NCBI GenBank assembly: GCA_964016985.1 | Contig: OZ024827.1 | Location: forward strand, 77,888,335-77,952,334 | Origin: Anodontia alba | Lineage: Eukaryota; Mollusca; Bivalvia; Lucinida; Lucinidae | Direction of reading: 5' to 3' | DNA length: 64,000 bases | In this document: piece after piece, positions 11,034 to 19,554 of the stretch | Layout of the letters: every line of letters starts with the position of its first letter | Position numbering within the stretch: position 1 is the first letter of the stretch | Position numbers and translations under genes: made by a program | The notes under the pieces: generated by a model | Seen by the model: the letters and a program-made list of their open reading frames with translations, nothing else | What the model was told of the DNA's origin: nothing | The model's database searches: none

Positions 11034-13946
11034 CTACACATCCATAGCTGATTGCTGTTGGCCCCCCACCACTTTTTGGGCCACTACAATGGGGCCCAAA
11101 CTTTGGAGATTCTGTGCTTGTTGAGACATGTCTCTGAGATAGAATTTGGCAAAAGTTGATGAACTATTCCAAACCGCTGCTTGAAGTATATCATTGAGAG
11201 GAACTTTGTCGAAGAAAGCCCAAGAAGAGGAAAGAGCTCTAACTTCATGAGCTTTGATTTTAAGGAAAGAGATATCTCGTTTAGTGAGTTTCCTATAGGC
11301 AAGTTTAACAGTGTAAGATATCCATCTCGAGATAGTATCTTTAGAGATATCCTTATTGCCTTTAATAGGAAGAAAAAGTCTAGTTCTATTTTGGCGATAA
11401 GAGCTAGTCATTTTGAGATAGAATTTCAGAGCCCTAACGGGGCAAAGAAGTCTGTCAGTATGTTCCCATTTACATATTCGAGCAAGACTAGGAACAACAA
11501 TAGGATCTGGTTTAACAGAAGGAAGCTGGTTTTTTGCTAAAAAACCAGATTTAAGAATCAAGGAAACTGAACCATCAGATTGATTAAATCTTAAATGTTG
11601 TGAATCCATAGCTAGAGCACGTATTTCACTACACCTTTTAGCAGTGGCAAGAGCTAAGAGAAAGGCTGTCTTAATAGTAACGTGAAATTTAGAAGCCTTA
11701 TCAAGAGGTTCAAAAGGTGGTTTTTGTAGACATACTAAAACCCATGATAAGTCCCATTTAGGTGTAAGAGATCTTTGTACTGGTCGTTGAAGTTCAAAGG
11801 ATCTGATAAGTTCAGATAAAACTGGATTAGATCCGATTCTATTACCAGTTTTGAATTTTAAAGTGTTAGAGATCATAGATCTATAACCTTTAATAGTACT
11901 AATCTGACATTTCTTTTCCGAAAAAAGAAAGATTAAGAAATCGGCTATAACTGTAATAGGGGCCGAGATCGGATTAACCTTTTTTGTATGACACCAATTA
12001 GAGAAGATGGTCCATTTTGCATCGTAGACTTTTTGTGTAGATGCTCTTCTTGATCTGGAGACAAAATCTGCAACGTTTTGTGAAAATTTCTTATCTCTGA
12101 TTGATTGTTTGATAACTCCCAAGCGTGAAGGTCGAGAATTGCGAGGTTTTGATGTACAAATCTTCCTTTGGATTGAGTCAGTAGTCTTGGAATTAGTGGC
12201 AGACGAATCGGAGCTGACACTAATAGAAGAAGAAGTTCTGAGAACCACTGTTGCTGTGGCCAGAACGGAGCTATGAGAACTATTCTGCACTGATGTTGTC
12301 GGATTTTCTCTAGAACAGCAGGTATCAGAATAAAAGGAGGAAAAGCATATGCATGAAGATGATTCCAGTCCATGGACAGGGCATCTATCGCTAGTGCTTT
12401 GTAGTCTTGTACTGGAGAGACATATAATGGGAGTCTGTGGTTGAATCTTGTCGCAAACAGATCCACATTTGGGAAGTTGAGCATCTGGAATACTGAATTT
12501 GCAACTGTTTGATCCAGAGCCCATTCTGTCTTGATAGGTTTGTCTAGTCTTGAGAGGCGGTCTGCAAGAATGTTGAATTTGCCTGGGATGTGACGTACTC
12601 TGATAACTATGTCTTGTTCCAGGCACCAATTGAGTATTTTCCAAACTTCTACGCAAAGATTGGGGGAATGAGTGCCAACCTGTTTGTTGATATATGAGAC
12701 CACCGTTGTGTTGTCTGTGGATATCATGATGCAAGAATGGTGAATAAATGTTTTGGCTTGTTTCAGTGCTAATCGTATGGCCATCATTTCTAACATATTG
12801 ATATGGAGCTGGGATTGGTTTTCTGTCCAGCGACCATGAAAGGACAGTGTTGTCGGCTCTAAATGAGCTCCCCATCCGTAATGACTGGCATCCGTATAAA
12901 GGAAGAATTTGGGGTCTGGAGGATGGATTGAAGTCCCTGTCTCGAATCGAATGGGGTTTATCCACCATTGTAAGTGAGATCAAATCATGCCGTTTATCGA
13001 GATCGGGTGATCGAGAGGAAGAATATGAGGTTTCCAGACTGACAGCAGGCACATCTGAAGAGGACGTAAGTGCAGTCTGCCCAGGAGAACAAGGTCTGCT
13101 GCAGCGCTGAGTTTGCCCAAAAGAGAAAGGAAAGTTCGTGCCGATACATGTTTTGCTGACATTATTTTCTTGATTGTTAGAATTAGGCTCTGTACACGAT
13201 CCGCTGGAACCCTGACTAAATTTTGTTGCGTCAGAAATTCCATACCTATGAAGGTGAATTTCTGAGCAGGAAAGAGGTCTGACTTCTTGAGATTTGGCAG
13301 AAAACCTAGGCTTTGAATAGTTTGAATGCAAATCTTTGTCTGAGTAATCAGACGGTTGTGAATCAGATTTTTTATCAGCCAATCGTCTAGGTATGGAAAA
13401 ACTGATATGGCACGTTGGCGTAGAAAAGCTGCAATAACGTCCATCAGTTTCGAGAAAATTAACGGCCTTAGGGACATTCCGAACGGTAGGGCCGAAAAGT
13501 GATATACTTGATCTTCGTGTACGAAACGAAGATACTTCCTGGATTGACGATGTATCGGCACATGTAGATATGCATCTGTTAAATCTATGGAGACAGCCCA
13601 ATCGTTGAGTCTCATCGCTTGTCTTACCGATTTGACTGTCTCCATTTTGAATGCTTGTTTCTCTATGTAACGGTTTAATAAAGACAGGTCTAATATTAAA
13701 CGAAACTTTCCGTTCTTTTTTGGCACAAGGAATATCCGGGAATAAAAGCCGGGAGTTTCCGGATTCTGTACCCTTTCCACTGCCCGTTTGTTGAGAAGAT
13801 TTTCGATCTCTTCTCTGAGAAACGGGGAGGAGGATTGACTCATTCTGATCGGAACAGATGACAAAGGAGGAATTTTGATGAATGGTATCCTGAATCCGTT
13901 TCGTACGATAGAGAGGACCCATTTGTTGTCTGTTATTTCCTCCCAT
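11034..13946 (-). CDS. DIRS tyrosine recombinase, 970-codon ORF overlapping RT/RNase H
   Basis: The last 300 or so residues form the catalytic domain that integrates the circular DNA. Visible active-site residues are R771 in KRCSEI, H900 and R903 in HEVRAL, W926 in AAVWNSS and Y936 in FAKFYLRD, the expected order for tyrosine recombinases. An N-terminal core-binding-like segment precedes it (ASTQKVYDAKW onward). The first 600 or so codons lie in another frame over the RT/RNase H region and are low complexity and Ser/Gln/Arg-rich, so the functional start may lie far downstream or depend on frameshifting. Near-complete overlap of these two frames is known for DIRS1 of Dictyostelium. The frame is intact throughout 970 codons, which is unusual for a decayed copy. 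Confidence 0.92.
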   Translation of the reverse strand: MGGNNRQQMGPLYRTKRIQDTIHQNSSFVICSDQNESILLPVSQRRDRKSSQQTGSGKGTESGNSRLLFPDIPCAKKERKVSFNIRPVFIKPLHRETSIQNGDSQIGKTSDETQRLGCLHRFNRCISTCADTSSIQEVSSFRTRRSSISLFGPTVRNVPKAVNFLETDGRYCSFSTPTCHISFSIPRRLADKKSDSQPSDYSDKDLHSNYSKPRFSAKSQEVRPLSCSEIHLHRYGISDATKFSQGSSGSCTEPNSNNQENNVSKTCIGTNFPFSFGQTQRCSRPCSPGQTALTSSSDVPAVSLETSYSSSRSPDLDKRHDLISLTMVDKPHSIRDRDFNPSSRPQILPLYGCQSLRMGSSFRADNTVLSWSLDRKPIPAPYQYVRNDGHTISTETSQNIYSPFLHHDIHRQHNGGLIYQQTGWHSFPQSLRRSLENTQLVPGTRHSYQSTSHPRQIQHSCRPPLKTRQTYQDRMGSGSNSCKFSIPDAQLPKCGSVCDKIQPQTPIICLSSTRLQSTSDRCPVHGLESSSCICFSSFYSDTCCSRENPTTSVQNSSHSSVLATATVVLRTSSSISVSSDSSATNSKTTDSIQRKICTSKPRNSRPSRLGVIKQSIRDKKFSQNVADFVSRSRRASTQKVYDAKWTIFSNWCHTKKVNPISAPITVIADFLIFLFSEKKCQISTIKGYRSMISNTLKFKTGNRIGSNPVLSELIRSFELQRPVQRSLTPKWDLSWVLVCLQKPPFEPLDKASKFHVTIKTAFLLALATAKRCSEIRALAMDSQHLRFNQSDGSVSLILKSGFLAKNQLPSVKPDPIVVPSLARICKWEHTDRLLCPVRALKFYLKMTSSYRQNRTRLFLPIKGNKDISKDTISRWISYTVKLAYRKLTKRDISFLKIKAHEVRALSSSWAFFDKVPLNDILQAAVWNSSSTFAKFYLRDMSQQAQNLQSLGPIVVAQKVVGGQQQSAMDV

Positions 13947-13978
13947 TTTTCCGCAAAATGGGCCAATCGTCCTCCCAC
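11945..13978 (-). pseudogene. DIRS reverse transcriptase-RNase H (pol), one in-frame TGA
   Basis: The reverse transcriptase shows RIFLVPKKNG, motif A SIDLTDAYLHVPI (D132, counting from 13978), ALPFGMS and the catalytic YLDD at residues 196-199. The frame then meets TGA at 12982-12980 and stays open after it. RNase H follows with LYTDASHYGWG, LEMMAIRLAL, ISTDNTTVVSY and ILADRLSR, so all four acidic positions are present. Downstream, VDLFATRFNHRLPLYVSP and AYAFPP are typical of the DIRS pol C-terminal region, which in some members is assigned to a methyltransferase-like domain. The first codon given here is GTG; the frame continues open upstream over the end of gag, so pol probably starts by frameshifting or internal initiation. 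The single stop may abolish function, be read through, or be an assembly error. Confidence 0.88.
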
Positions 13979-14024
13979 TGGAATGTCCGCGAGCGGAAGA
14001 GCAGGCAGTGGAAAGGGCGGGCCT

Positions 14025-16199
14025 TCATAATCTTGCGGAGGAAGAGGCAGGTTTAGAGGAGGGGAACTGACGGATGTTACCAGTCCTCTTGATATTATCT
14101 TTCTTAATGTGTGAAGATGAGCTTTGAGGAATATTTTTGGACCTATATGACTGCGTAGGTTTAGGTCTGGATGTTGTTTGTTTAGCAGGATATTTAGGTA
14201 TCTTGAAAGCTCTGCTCTGCGAAGGAGGCTTATAAGAATGAGATTGTGACTGAATGGATGTAGAAGCTAGAAACCTTTGCTGCTGAGCTTCGAAGTTTGA
14301 TTTAGCTATTTCTTTTATCCTGCCGTCAAATAAGGATTTTGAGTTAATAGGAGCGTTCCTTAACTCGTATGTGGAATTGTCGAGTAGTAGTTTAGACGAA
14401 GCTAGGGCTGCGTCCCTCCTAGCTTGGAATAATTCAGTAGTTAAAAGTGTAGACATGGCAGTAGCATGTTTAATCGATTTGGCTACGGCCTCCAGAAGTC
14501 TGGAAAGGGCCGCAACCGACATCGATTCCTGTTGTAATGAAAGGAAGGCAGCTGAAGAAAATAGATCAGCATGAGAATTAATAGCGACTAGTTTTCTAGC
14601 CTTCCTTTCCCATGCTTCTAGATTCTTGAGCGGAATAGAAGCTCTTCCTTTATTAGAAATGTCTAGGAGCGACGCATCCGCTTCTAATTGAGGGATATTA
14701 TCAGTTGGCAAATATTGGTTTTGGCTCTTGTAGAATTTAGTCGGAGCAAGAGCCGAAACCAAGCTTTGCGGGCAAATCCAATCTCTTGAACATTTGTCCG
14801 ATTCTAGTCTATTTTGAATATATTTTGTTGTATTTTGTACTAATTTGGATTGTGGGAGGACAAGTAATGGAGTGGAACGAGACTCCATTAATTGTTCGAT
14901 CCCAGAGAGAGGTTTTAATGGAGCTTGATCCTGCTGAGTTTTGGGGCATAACTCAGGAGGAAGAAGCCGGAAGACCTCGTTAATCGCACGATCAAATGAC
15001 CAGACTTCGGATTCAGTTTCCGAATCTGACTCCTTATTCTGTTGAGTGAGATTCGGCTGAATCTGATCGTAATTAATAGGTTGATTTGTGATTTGACTAA
15101 AATTAGTCTCCTCAGGTTGTATTGGAGTTGGCGTTTGAACAACCTGGGGAGATTTATGAGCCCTTGTATATCTACCAATGTCAATTTGAGATTGGGAGGA
15201 ATTTGATGAAGAAGAAGGCGTCATCGATCGTCTTCTTCTCTTTTTATGAGAGTGCTTAGATCTCTTTGAATTTTTCTTTCGCCGAGAAGAACTCAAAGAG
15301 TCTGATCTGGAAGTAGAGATAGAAGAAGAGGACGATCGATGTCTTCTTCTCTTTTTAGACTGATCCTTCCTTGAAGGTCTGGAGATAGATAAATCATTTG
15401 AATTTGGAGGCTCAATCATTACACTCGGATCTGAGACCTGCGAAAAATCAGGTTCGAGTGGAATAGTCTGTCTAGAGGAAGAAGCTGGATTAGGAAGTTC
15501 TAGTCTATTAGAACGTTCGTAACCAGGAATAAAGACATTGGATAGTCTGTGGACACTACCCTGTGAAATATGGCTACTTATGGACGGAGCGTAGCTTTGT
15601 ACAGGCACATTTATAGGAATATAACCAGGCGGAATTTGTGTTTGTAGGTCATACGCGAATGACTGTAAACCCATGCCTGGTTGACTGGAGCCTAGTTGAC
15701 TGGTGCCTGGTTGACTGGTGACTGGTTGACTGGTGACCGGTTGACTGGTGACTGGTTGACTGGCGACTGGATGAACGGAGATAAGTTGCCCAGTGACTGG
15801 ATGACTGGTGACTGGTTGACTGGTGACTGGTGGGCTTAGTGCCCGGTCAGACTCTAAGTCCGCCAGGCTGCCACCTTGATGGGTCCTGCCCAGAGCAGTA
15901 AAGCTATGAGGGGCGGTGCTCCCATCAACTGTCCCGTTGTCAGACATGTCTGACTGGGACTTCTTGGATTTCTTTGATTTCTTCTGTTTTCTCTTCTGCG
16001 TCATAACTGATTTTCTAGTAGCATGAAGGCGTCTTCTTTCTGCTAGGTTCCAAACTTTTTCTGTCCAGGAACTACAAATATAACACGGAGAGATACGTGT
16101 GCAAGAATTACAAGTTAGACAAGATAAATGTGTATCCCATTTAGCTTTTAAATGGCCACAGTTGCCGCGGGCGAAATGCATCGACTGACGCGGAAACAA
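14025..16199 (-). CDS. DIRS gag-like protein, 724 aa
   Basis: Starts at the first ATG after the 5' inverted repeat and is fully open. The N-terminus holds a Cys/His cluster (CGHLKAKWDTH, CLTCNSCTR, CYICSSW) ending in SSWTEKVWNLAERRR, the form seen at the start of many DIRS gag proteins. A basic stretch (QKRKQKKSKKSKKS) follows. Residues about 125-180 contain a pentapeptide repeat VTSQP, encoded by 15 bp DNA repeats at 15660-15830. A long Arg/Ser region (RRRHRSSSSS, KKRRRRS) resembles SR proteins. A conserved C-terminal half includes LLVLPQSKLVQNTTKY. The role by family is nucleic-acid binding and particle assembly. It ends TGA at 14025, overlapping the pol frame. Confidence 0.88.
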   Translation of the reverse strand: MFPRQSMHFARGNCGHLKAKWDTHLSCLTCNSCTRISPCYICSSWTEKVWNLAERRRLHATRKSVMTQKRKQKKSKKSKKSQSDMSDNGTVDGSTAPHSFTALGRTHQGGSLADLESDRALSPPVTSQPVTSHPVTGQLISVHPVASQPVTSQPVTSQPVTSQPGTSQLGSSQPGMGLQSFAYDLQTQIPPGYIPINVPVQSYAPSISSHISQGSVHRLSNVFIPGYERSNRLELPNPASSSRQTIPLEPDFSQVSDPSVMIEPPNSNDLSISRPSRKDQSKKRRRHRSSSSSISTSRSDSLSSSRRKKNSKRSKHSHKKRRRRSMTPSSSSNSSQSQIDIGRYTRAHKSPQVVQTPTPIQPEETNFSQITNQPINYDQIQPNLTQQNKESDSETESEVWSFDRAINEVFRLLPPELCPKTQQDQAPLKPLSGIEQLMESRSTPLLVLPQSKLVQNTTKYIQNRLESDKCSRDWICPQSLVSALAPTKFYKSQNQYLPTDNIPQLEADASLLDISNKGRASIPLKNLEAWERKARKLVAINSHADLFSSAAFLSLQQESMSVAALSRLLEAVAKSIKHATAMSTLLTTELFQARRDAALASSKLLLDNSTYELRNAPINSKSLFDGRIKEIAKSNFEAQQQRFLASTSIQSQSHSYKPPSQSRAFKIPKYPAKQTTSRPKPTQSYRSKNIPQSSSSHIKKDNIKRTGNIRQFPSSKPASSSARL

Positions 16200-16390
16200 A
16201 GGAAGAAATTTAACATTGAGAAAACAAGAAATCTAAGATCGATATTTCGAAAATAAGTACATAGATAGTAGAAGGAGTGAATATAGAACCAGAGAAAGTC
16301 AAGGATATAAAAATTTTAACCGTGTAGAATAATTTTAATCCATTTTTTCTAACACAGAATAATAATCCTTGAACATTCAAAGTCCACAGA

Positions 16391-16571
16391 AAAGAAACTG
16401 ACACGTGATCATTTGAGCGGGAGGAACTACGTCATACAGGTAACTGTTAAAGGGACCTTCTGAATTAAGACTTTATAACGACTGAAAGGTCGTTTTTTCT
16501 GTGGAGGGGGTGAATAACAGAATAGAATAGCACATTATCTATAGGTTAATGTATTACGAAGTTAAAATGAA
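16391..16571. repeat. DIRS 5' inverted terminal repeat (right end)
   Basis: Inverse copy of the left terminal repeat over about 160 bases. The outermost 22 bases (16550-16571, ending GTTAAAATGAA) differ from the left end and match only the internal complementary region. Transcription of the element should begin within it, by analogy with DIRS1. Confidence 0.88.
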
Positions 16572-16689
16572 AACTTTCAGATGAAAAATTCTGGTAGTTT
16601 TCATATTTCTGGTCTAAACATAGATTGTGGGTACTTGTTAGAAATGCCTCGGTTCTAACAAGTACATGTACCAACAATCTACGTTTTTG

Positions 16690-17990
16690 AGGGTGGTGCA
16701 AAAAGTTCTGTCACTAAAAGGCTTCCTTTGTTTTATCCCAGGTATATTTTAAAATGCTTCACTGCACTTGAATGGTGTGTTCAATAACTAATGATATCCG
16801 TTTATTTCATGCAAATTGCTTTCCAACTGACCGAGTTATTTAAAATTGAAATAGATGCAGTCATATACACTAACCAATTTACTTGTTACATTGGAACATG
16901 GACCAGAAGACTGAAATTCATAGCTATATCAAAGCAGATATTTAATGAATTGTGTGGTATCTATGGACCTCAGACCATTTCAATGCGCAGTTTTTAGGTG
17001 CGTTAAAGCTTTTAAAGCTGAGAAATTTTCTGTTAAAGATGATATCCGTCCTGGAAGGCCTAAAACCTCTGTTACCAAGGCTAACATCCCTGCAGAAAAT
17101 ATTGTGGTCAAACAGGATGCGCGATTGTCTGTCAAAGTTGTACTGGCATATCAGAAGGCAGTGTGCAAACAATTCTGAAAAAGCATTTGGACCTGAGAAA
17201 GGTTTGTGCAAGGTGGGTACCTCATTTGCTCACTGAGGAGCAAAAGACACAACACCTTAAATGTGCCCGGGAACTTTTGAAAACATACAAAGGCTGTAAT
17301 AGTCGGGTTATTTCTAACTTGCTAACAGGTGACCAAACCTGGGTGCACATGTTTGAGCCACAAAGAAGGGCTGATAATAAGCAATGGAAGCGAAAAGATC
17401 AAAAATGCCCATGTATTGCCAAGAGAACCATAAGTTCGAAAAAGATGTTGTACGTAATTTTCTTTAATTCAAGTGGGCCAGTCGTTCAAGTGGCTTGTCC
17501 ATCTTGTCATACAGTCACTGGCCGATTCTACAAGAATTCTGCACTGAAGAAAGTGAAAGAGTTTTACAATAAGAAACGACCAAGCAAAGGATGGTCAGGA
17601 GTCCACCTTTTACATGACAACGCCTCCTCTCATAAGTGTGAGGTTGTTCTTTTTTGGCTTCTGAAAAGGTGAAAGTTTTAAACCATCCACCTTATTCACC
17701 TGACCCTAGTCCCTGTAACTTCTTTTTATTTCCAAGGCTTAAGAAAATGCTTTCTGGAAATAAGTATACGTCTAGAAGTTCCCTTGGCAGCGCTATTTAT
17801 CAGTGTCTCCAACAGGTACCAAAAGAAGACTATTTATCTGCTTTTTGCAACTGGGTAAAAAGGTTACAAAAATGTGTTTCAGTAAAGGGGGAATACTTTG
17901 AAGGTTTGTATCAAAAATATGCTTGATAAAACGTATATGTAGCACTGAAGTAATCCGAACCCAGTGACAAAACTTTTTGCAGGACCCTCG
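16690..17990 (+). mobile_element. Mariner transposon, about 1.3 kb, decayed
   Basis: Inverted ends are GGGTGGTGCAAAAAGTTCTG on the left and, reverse complemented, CGAGGGTCCTGCAAAAAGTT on the right. Length and coding content fit mariner. The right flank is TA and continues in family A sequence. The left TA is missing: compared with intact family A copies the bases GCAGAAATA and the first transposon bases are gone, leaving GTTTTTGA joined to GGGTGG. Confidence 0.88.
16945..17926 (+). pseudogene. Mariner transposase, frameshifted
   Basis: Three frames together cover a mariner transposase of the DD34D type. The first (16945-17178) has the DDIRPGRPKT linker region. The second (17163-17672) has LRKVCARWVPHLLTEEQK, first catalytic Asp in LLTGDQTWVH and second in LLHDNASSHK. 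The third (17654-17926) has HPPYSPDPSPCNFFLFPRLK. The third catalytic position, Asp in active enzymes (PxDF), is Asn here (codon 17717-17719). The second-to-third spacing is 101 nt, close to the expected D34D spacing with a small deletion. The N-terminal helix-turn-helix part is barely recognisable. The frameshifts and the lost Asp make it inactive. Confidence 0.9.
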
Positions 17991-18251
17991 TAAGTAAACT
18001 AATGTATACCCCTGTAAACCCCAGTTTTACTGTATAAAAGTAAAGGGGGTCAAAACTATATAGGCATGTTTTTGTGATGACAACGAATCTCTTTACAAGA
18101 CAGTTCATTAAAAGATGGTTTCAGATATGGCAATTTAAAGGTGGACCACAAAACTGTTGTATCCGTACAAAATTGTATAGAATATATAGAAAATGATCAT
18201 TTATTTCCATTTTTCTTTATAACCTATACAGTTTTATATAACCTAAACAAA

Positions 18252-18345
18252 AATGTAATAATGAGTACCACAATACATTTTTTTTTTAGGAGAAATTGAG
18301 AAAATTATCCGAGAATTAGCATCAAACACTCCTTCTTCACAAGTC
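18252..18345 (+). repeat. Family F element, right half only
   Basis: It has AATGAGTACCACAATACATT, AGGAGAAATTGAGAAAATTA and CACTCCTTCTTCACAAG, matching the right half of the copy at 5543. The left half is absent. Confidence 0.55.
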
Positions 18346-18527
18346 CTCTGCTTTACTCTAATGATGTGTGCATACCAATGACTCGGGCCAATATACATAT
18401 TGCCCAGTCTGATCAAGGCATTCAATGTTCATCAGACAACAAAGGCCCACATCAAATTATCTGGGCATCCATTGTGTGCATATACACCGGTCATTTTCTG
18501 TGCATATACTGGTAAGCACAAGGAAAC

Positions 18528-18808
18528 ATTCTTTGCGCATACATGCAAAATGGGCTATTCATTGTGCACATGCCTTTCTTTGTGCACATATGCAAAATAT
18601 GCCTTTCTTTGTGCACATATGCAAAATGGACAATTCTTTGAGCATATATACAAAATCAGCCATTCTTTGGGCCCATATTCAAAATAGGCCATCCTTTGTG
18701 CACATATACAACATGGGCAATTCTTTGTGTACGTATACAAAATGGGCAATTCTTTGTGCGTATAAACAAAATGCACTGTTCTCTGTGCTTATATACAAAA
18801 TGGACCCT
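18528..18808. repeat. Minisatellite, about 30 bp unit, 9-10 copies
   Basis: The unit is close to ATTCTTTGTGCACATATACA followed by AAATGGGCA. Because 30 is a multiple of three, several frames stay open across it, so the 171-codon frame here is not evidence of a gene. Confidence 0.85.
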
Positions 18809-19005
18809 TTCTTATGTTGTGGCTCATATGACAATGAAACAGGCTCGTTCAAGTGTAAGTTGATTTTTTCTTCAAGTTCTTTTTTAATGACATTTTGTGT
18901 TGGGTCTGAAAGAAATAGAGAAAATGGACAGAAGAGCTAGCAGATGAGAGGAAATCGAGAAGGATGAGAGAAAAGGTGTATGATAGTGCAGAAAAGTGGA
19001 AATAT

Positions 19006-19207
19006 AAACTCTTGTCCTGCTGAACTTGCATAAACCCTGCCTTTGCAAACAGTGTAGCTCCAGATCAAAGAAGCCAACTGATCTGGATCTGCACTGTTTG
19101 CCATTCAGTATGTGAATTTATACCAACAATCTGGATCAAGTAATCTCATTGGCTGACAATTAGAAATGAGTGTGGCATCTTAATTTATTCAGCATGAGAA
19201 GGGTTAA
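19006..19207 (+). mobile_element. TTAA-family foldback MITE (CTTGTCCTGCTGAA)
   Basis: It starts AAACTCTTGTCCTGCTGAA (TTAA decayed) and ends TTCAGCATGAGAAGGGTTAA. Part of the hairpin's left arm is missing. Confidence 0.7.
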
Positions 19208-19316
19208 CATAATATGACCCCTTTCCCTATCTACTGTAAGTTTGAATGGAGAATTAAAAATCCTTAAGATATGTTGTGTTATTCTGAATGTGATGACTGG
19301 AACTGCATTTATATTC

Positions 19317-19554
19317 TTAACCCTTGTCCAGCTGAATAAATTAAGATGCCATGCCCACTTCTAAACTTCAGCTAATCAGATTACTTGATCCAGGTTTTTG
19401 ATACAAATTCACATACTGAATGGCAAACAGTGCAGATCCAGATCAGTTGGCTTCTTCGGAAGCCAAATGATCTGGAAGTGCAGAAGCCAACTGATCTGGC
19501 TCTACACTGTTTACAAAGACAGGGTATATCCAGGTTCAGCAGGACAAGGCTTAA
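19317..19554 (-). mobile_element. TTAA-family foldback MITE, inverted copy
   Basis: The ends TTAACCCTTGTCCAGCTGAA and TTCAGCAGGACAAGGCTTAA are inverted. The apex shows an extra GAAGCCAAATGATCTGGAAG block, an internal partial duplication of the arm. Confidence 0.75.

Larger units (their letters stand above)
10434..16571 (-). mobile_element. DIRS-type tyrosine-recombinase retrotransposon, structurally complete
   Basis: Transcribed leftward. In sense order it has a 5' inverted repeat (16571-16391), gag-like ORF (16199-14025), RT/RNase H frame (about 13978-11945), overlapping tyrosine recombinase ORF (13946-11034), internal complementary region (10792-10698) and 3' inverted repeat (10633-10434). 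The internal complementary region joins the complement of the 5' end to that of the 3' end, the hallmark of DIRS elements that replicate through a circular intermediate. No target duplication is seen, as expected for tyrosine-recombinase integration. Damage is limited to one in-frame TGA in RT/RNase H and a few mismatches between the two terminal repeats. It lies in the same orientation as host gene A, in intron 2. Confidence 0.93.
10369..18079 (+). mobile_element. Family A foldback element split by DIRS and mariner insertions
   Basis: The left part (10369-10433) carries the family A start CATTATGAAAAC and ...TTACCATCAAAAA. The middle part (16572-16688) continues with AACTTTCAGATGAAAAATTC, the hairpin with arms ATAGATTGTGGGTACTTGTT, and GTTTTTGA. 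The last part (17991-18079) continues with TAAGTAAACTAATGTATACC, AACCCC and the end ATAGGCATGTTTTTGTGATG. Joined on paper the parts follow the order of intact copies such as 61750-62028. The original element was about 270 bp. Confidence 0.85.

Noticed and set aside
11181..11540. 119-codon plus-strand frame inside the DIRS recombinase
   Set aside because: It is antisense to a clear recombinase domain and has no recognisable content.
16210..16404. 64-codon frame between DIRS 5' repeat and gag
   Set aside because: It overlaps the terminal repeat, has no homology and lies in the likely leader region.
18425..18940. 171-codon plus-strand frame with repeating HMQN/TKWAI motifs
   Set aside because: It is produced by the 30 bp minisatellite, which stays open in several frames. 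No splice sites or homology are visible.
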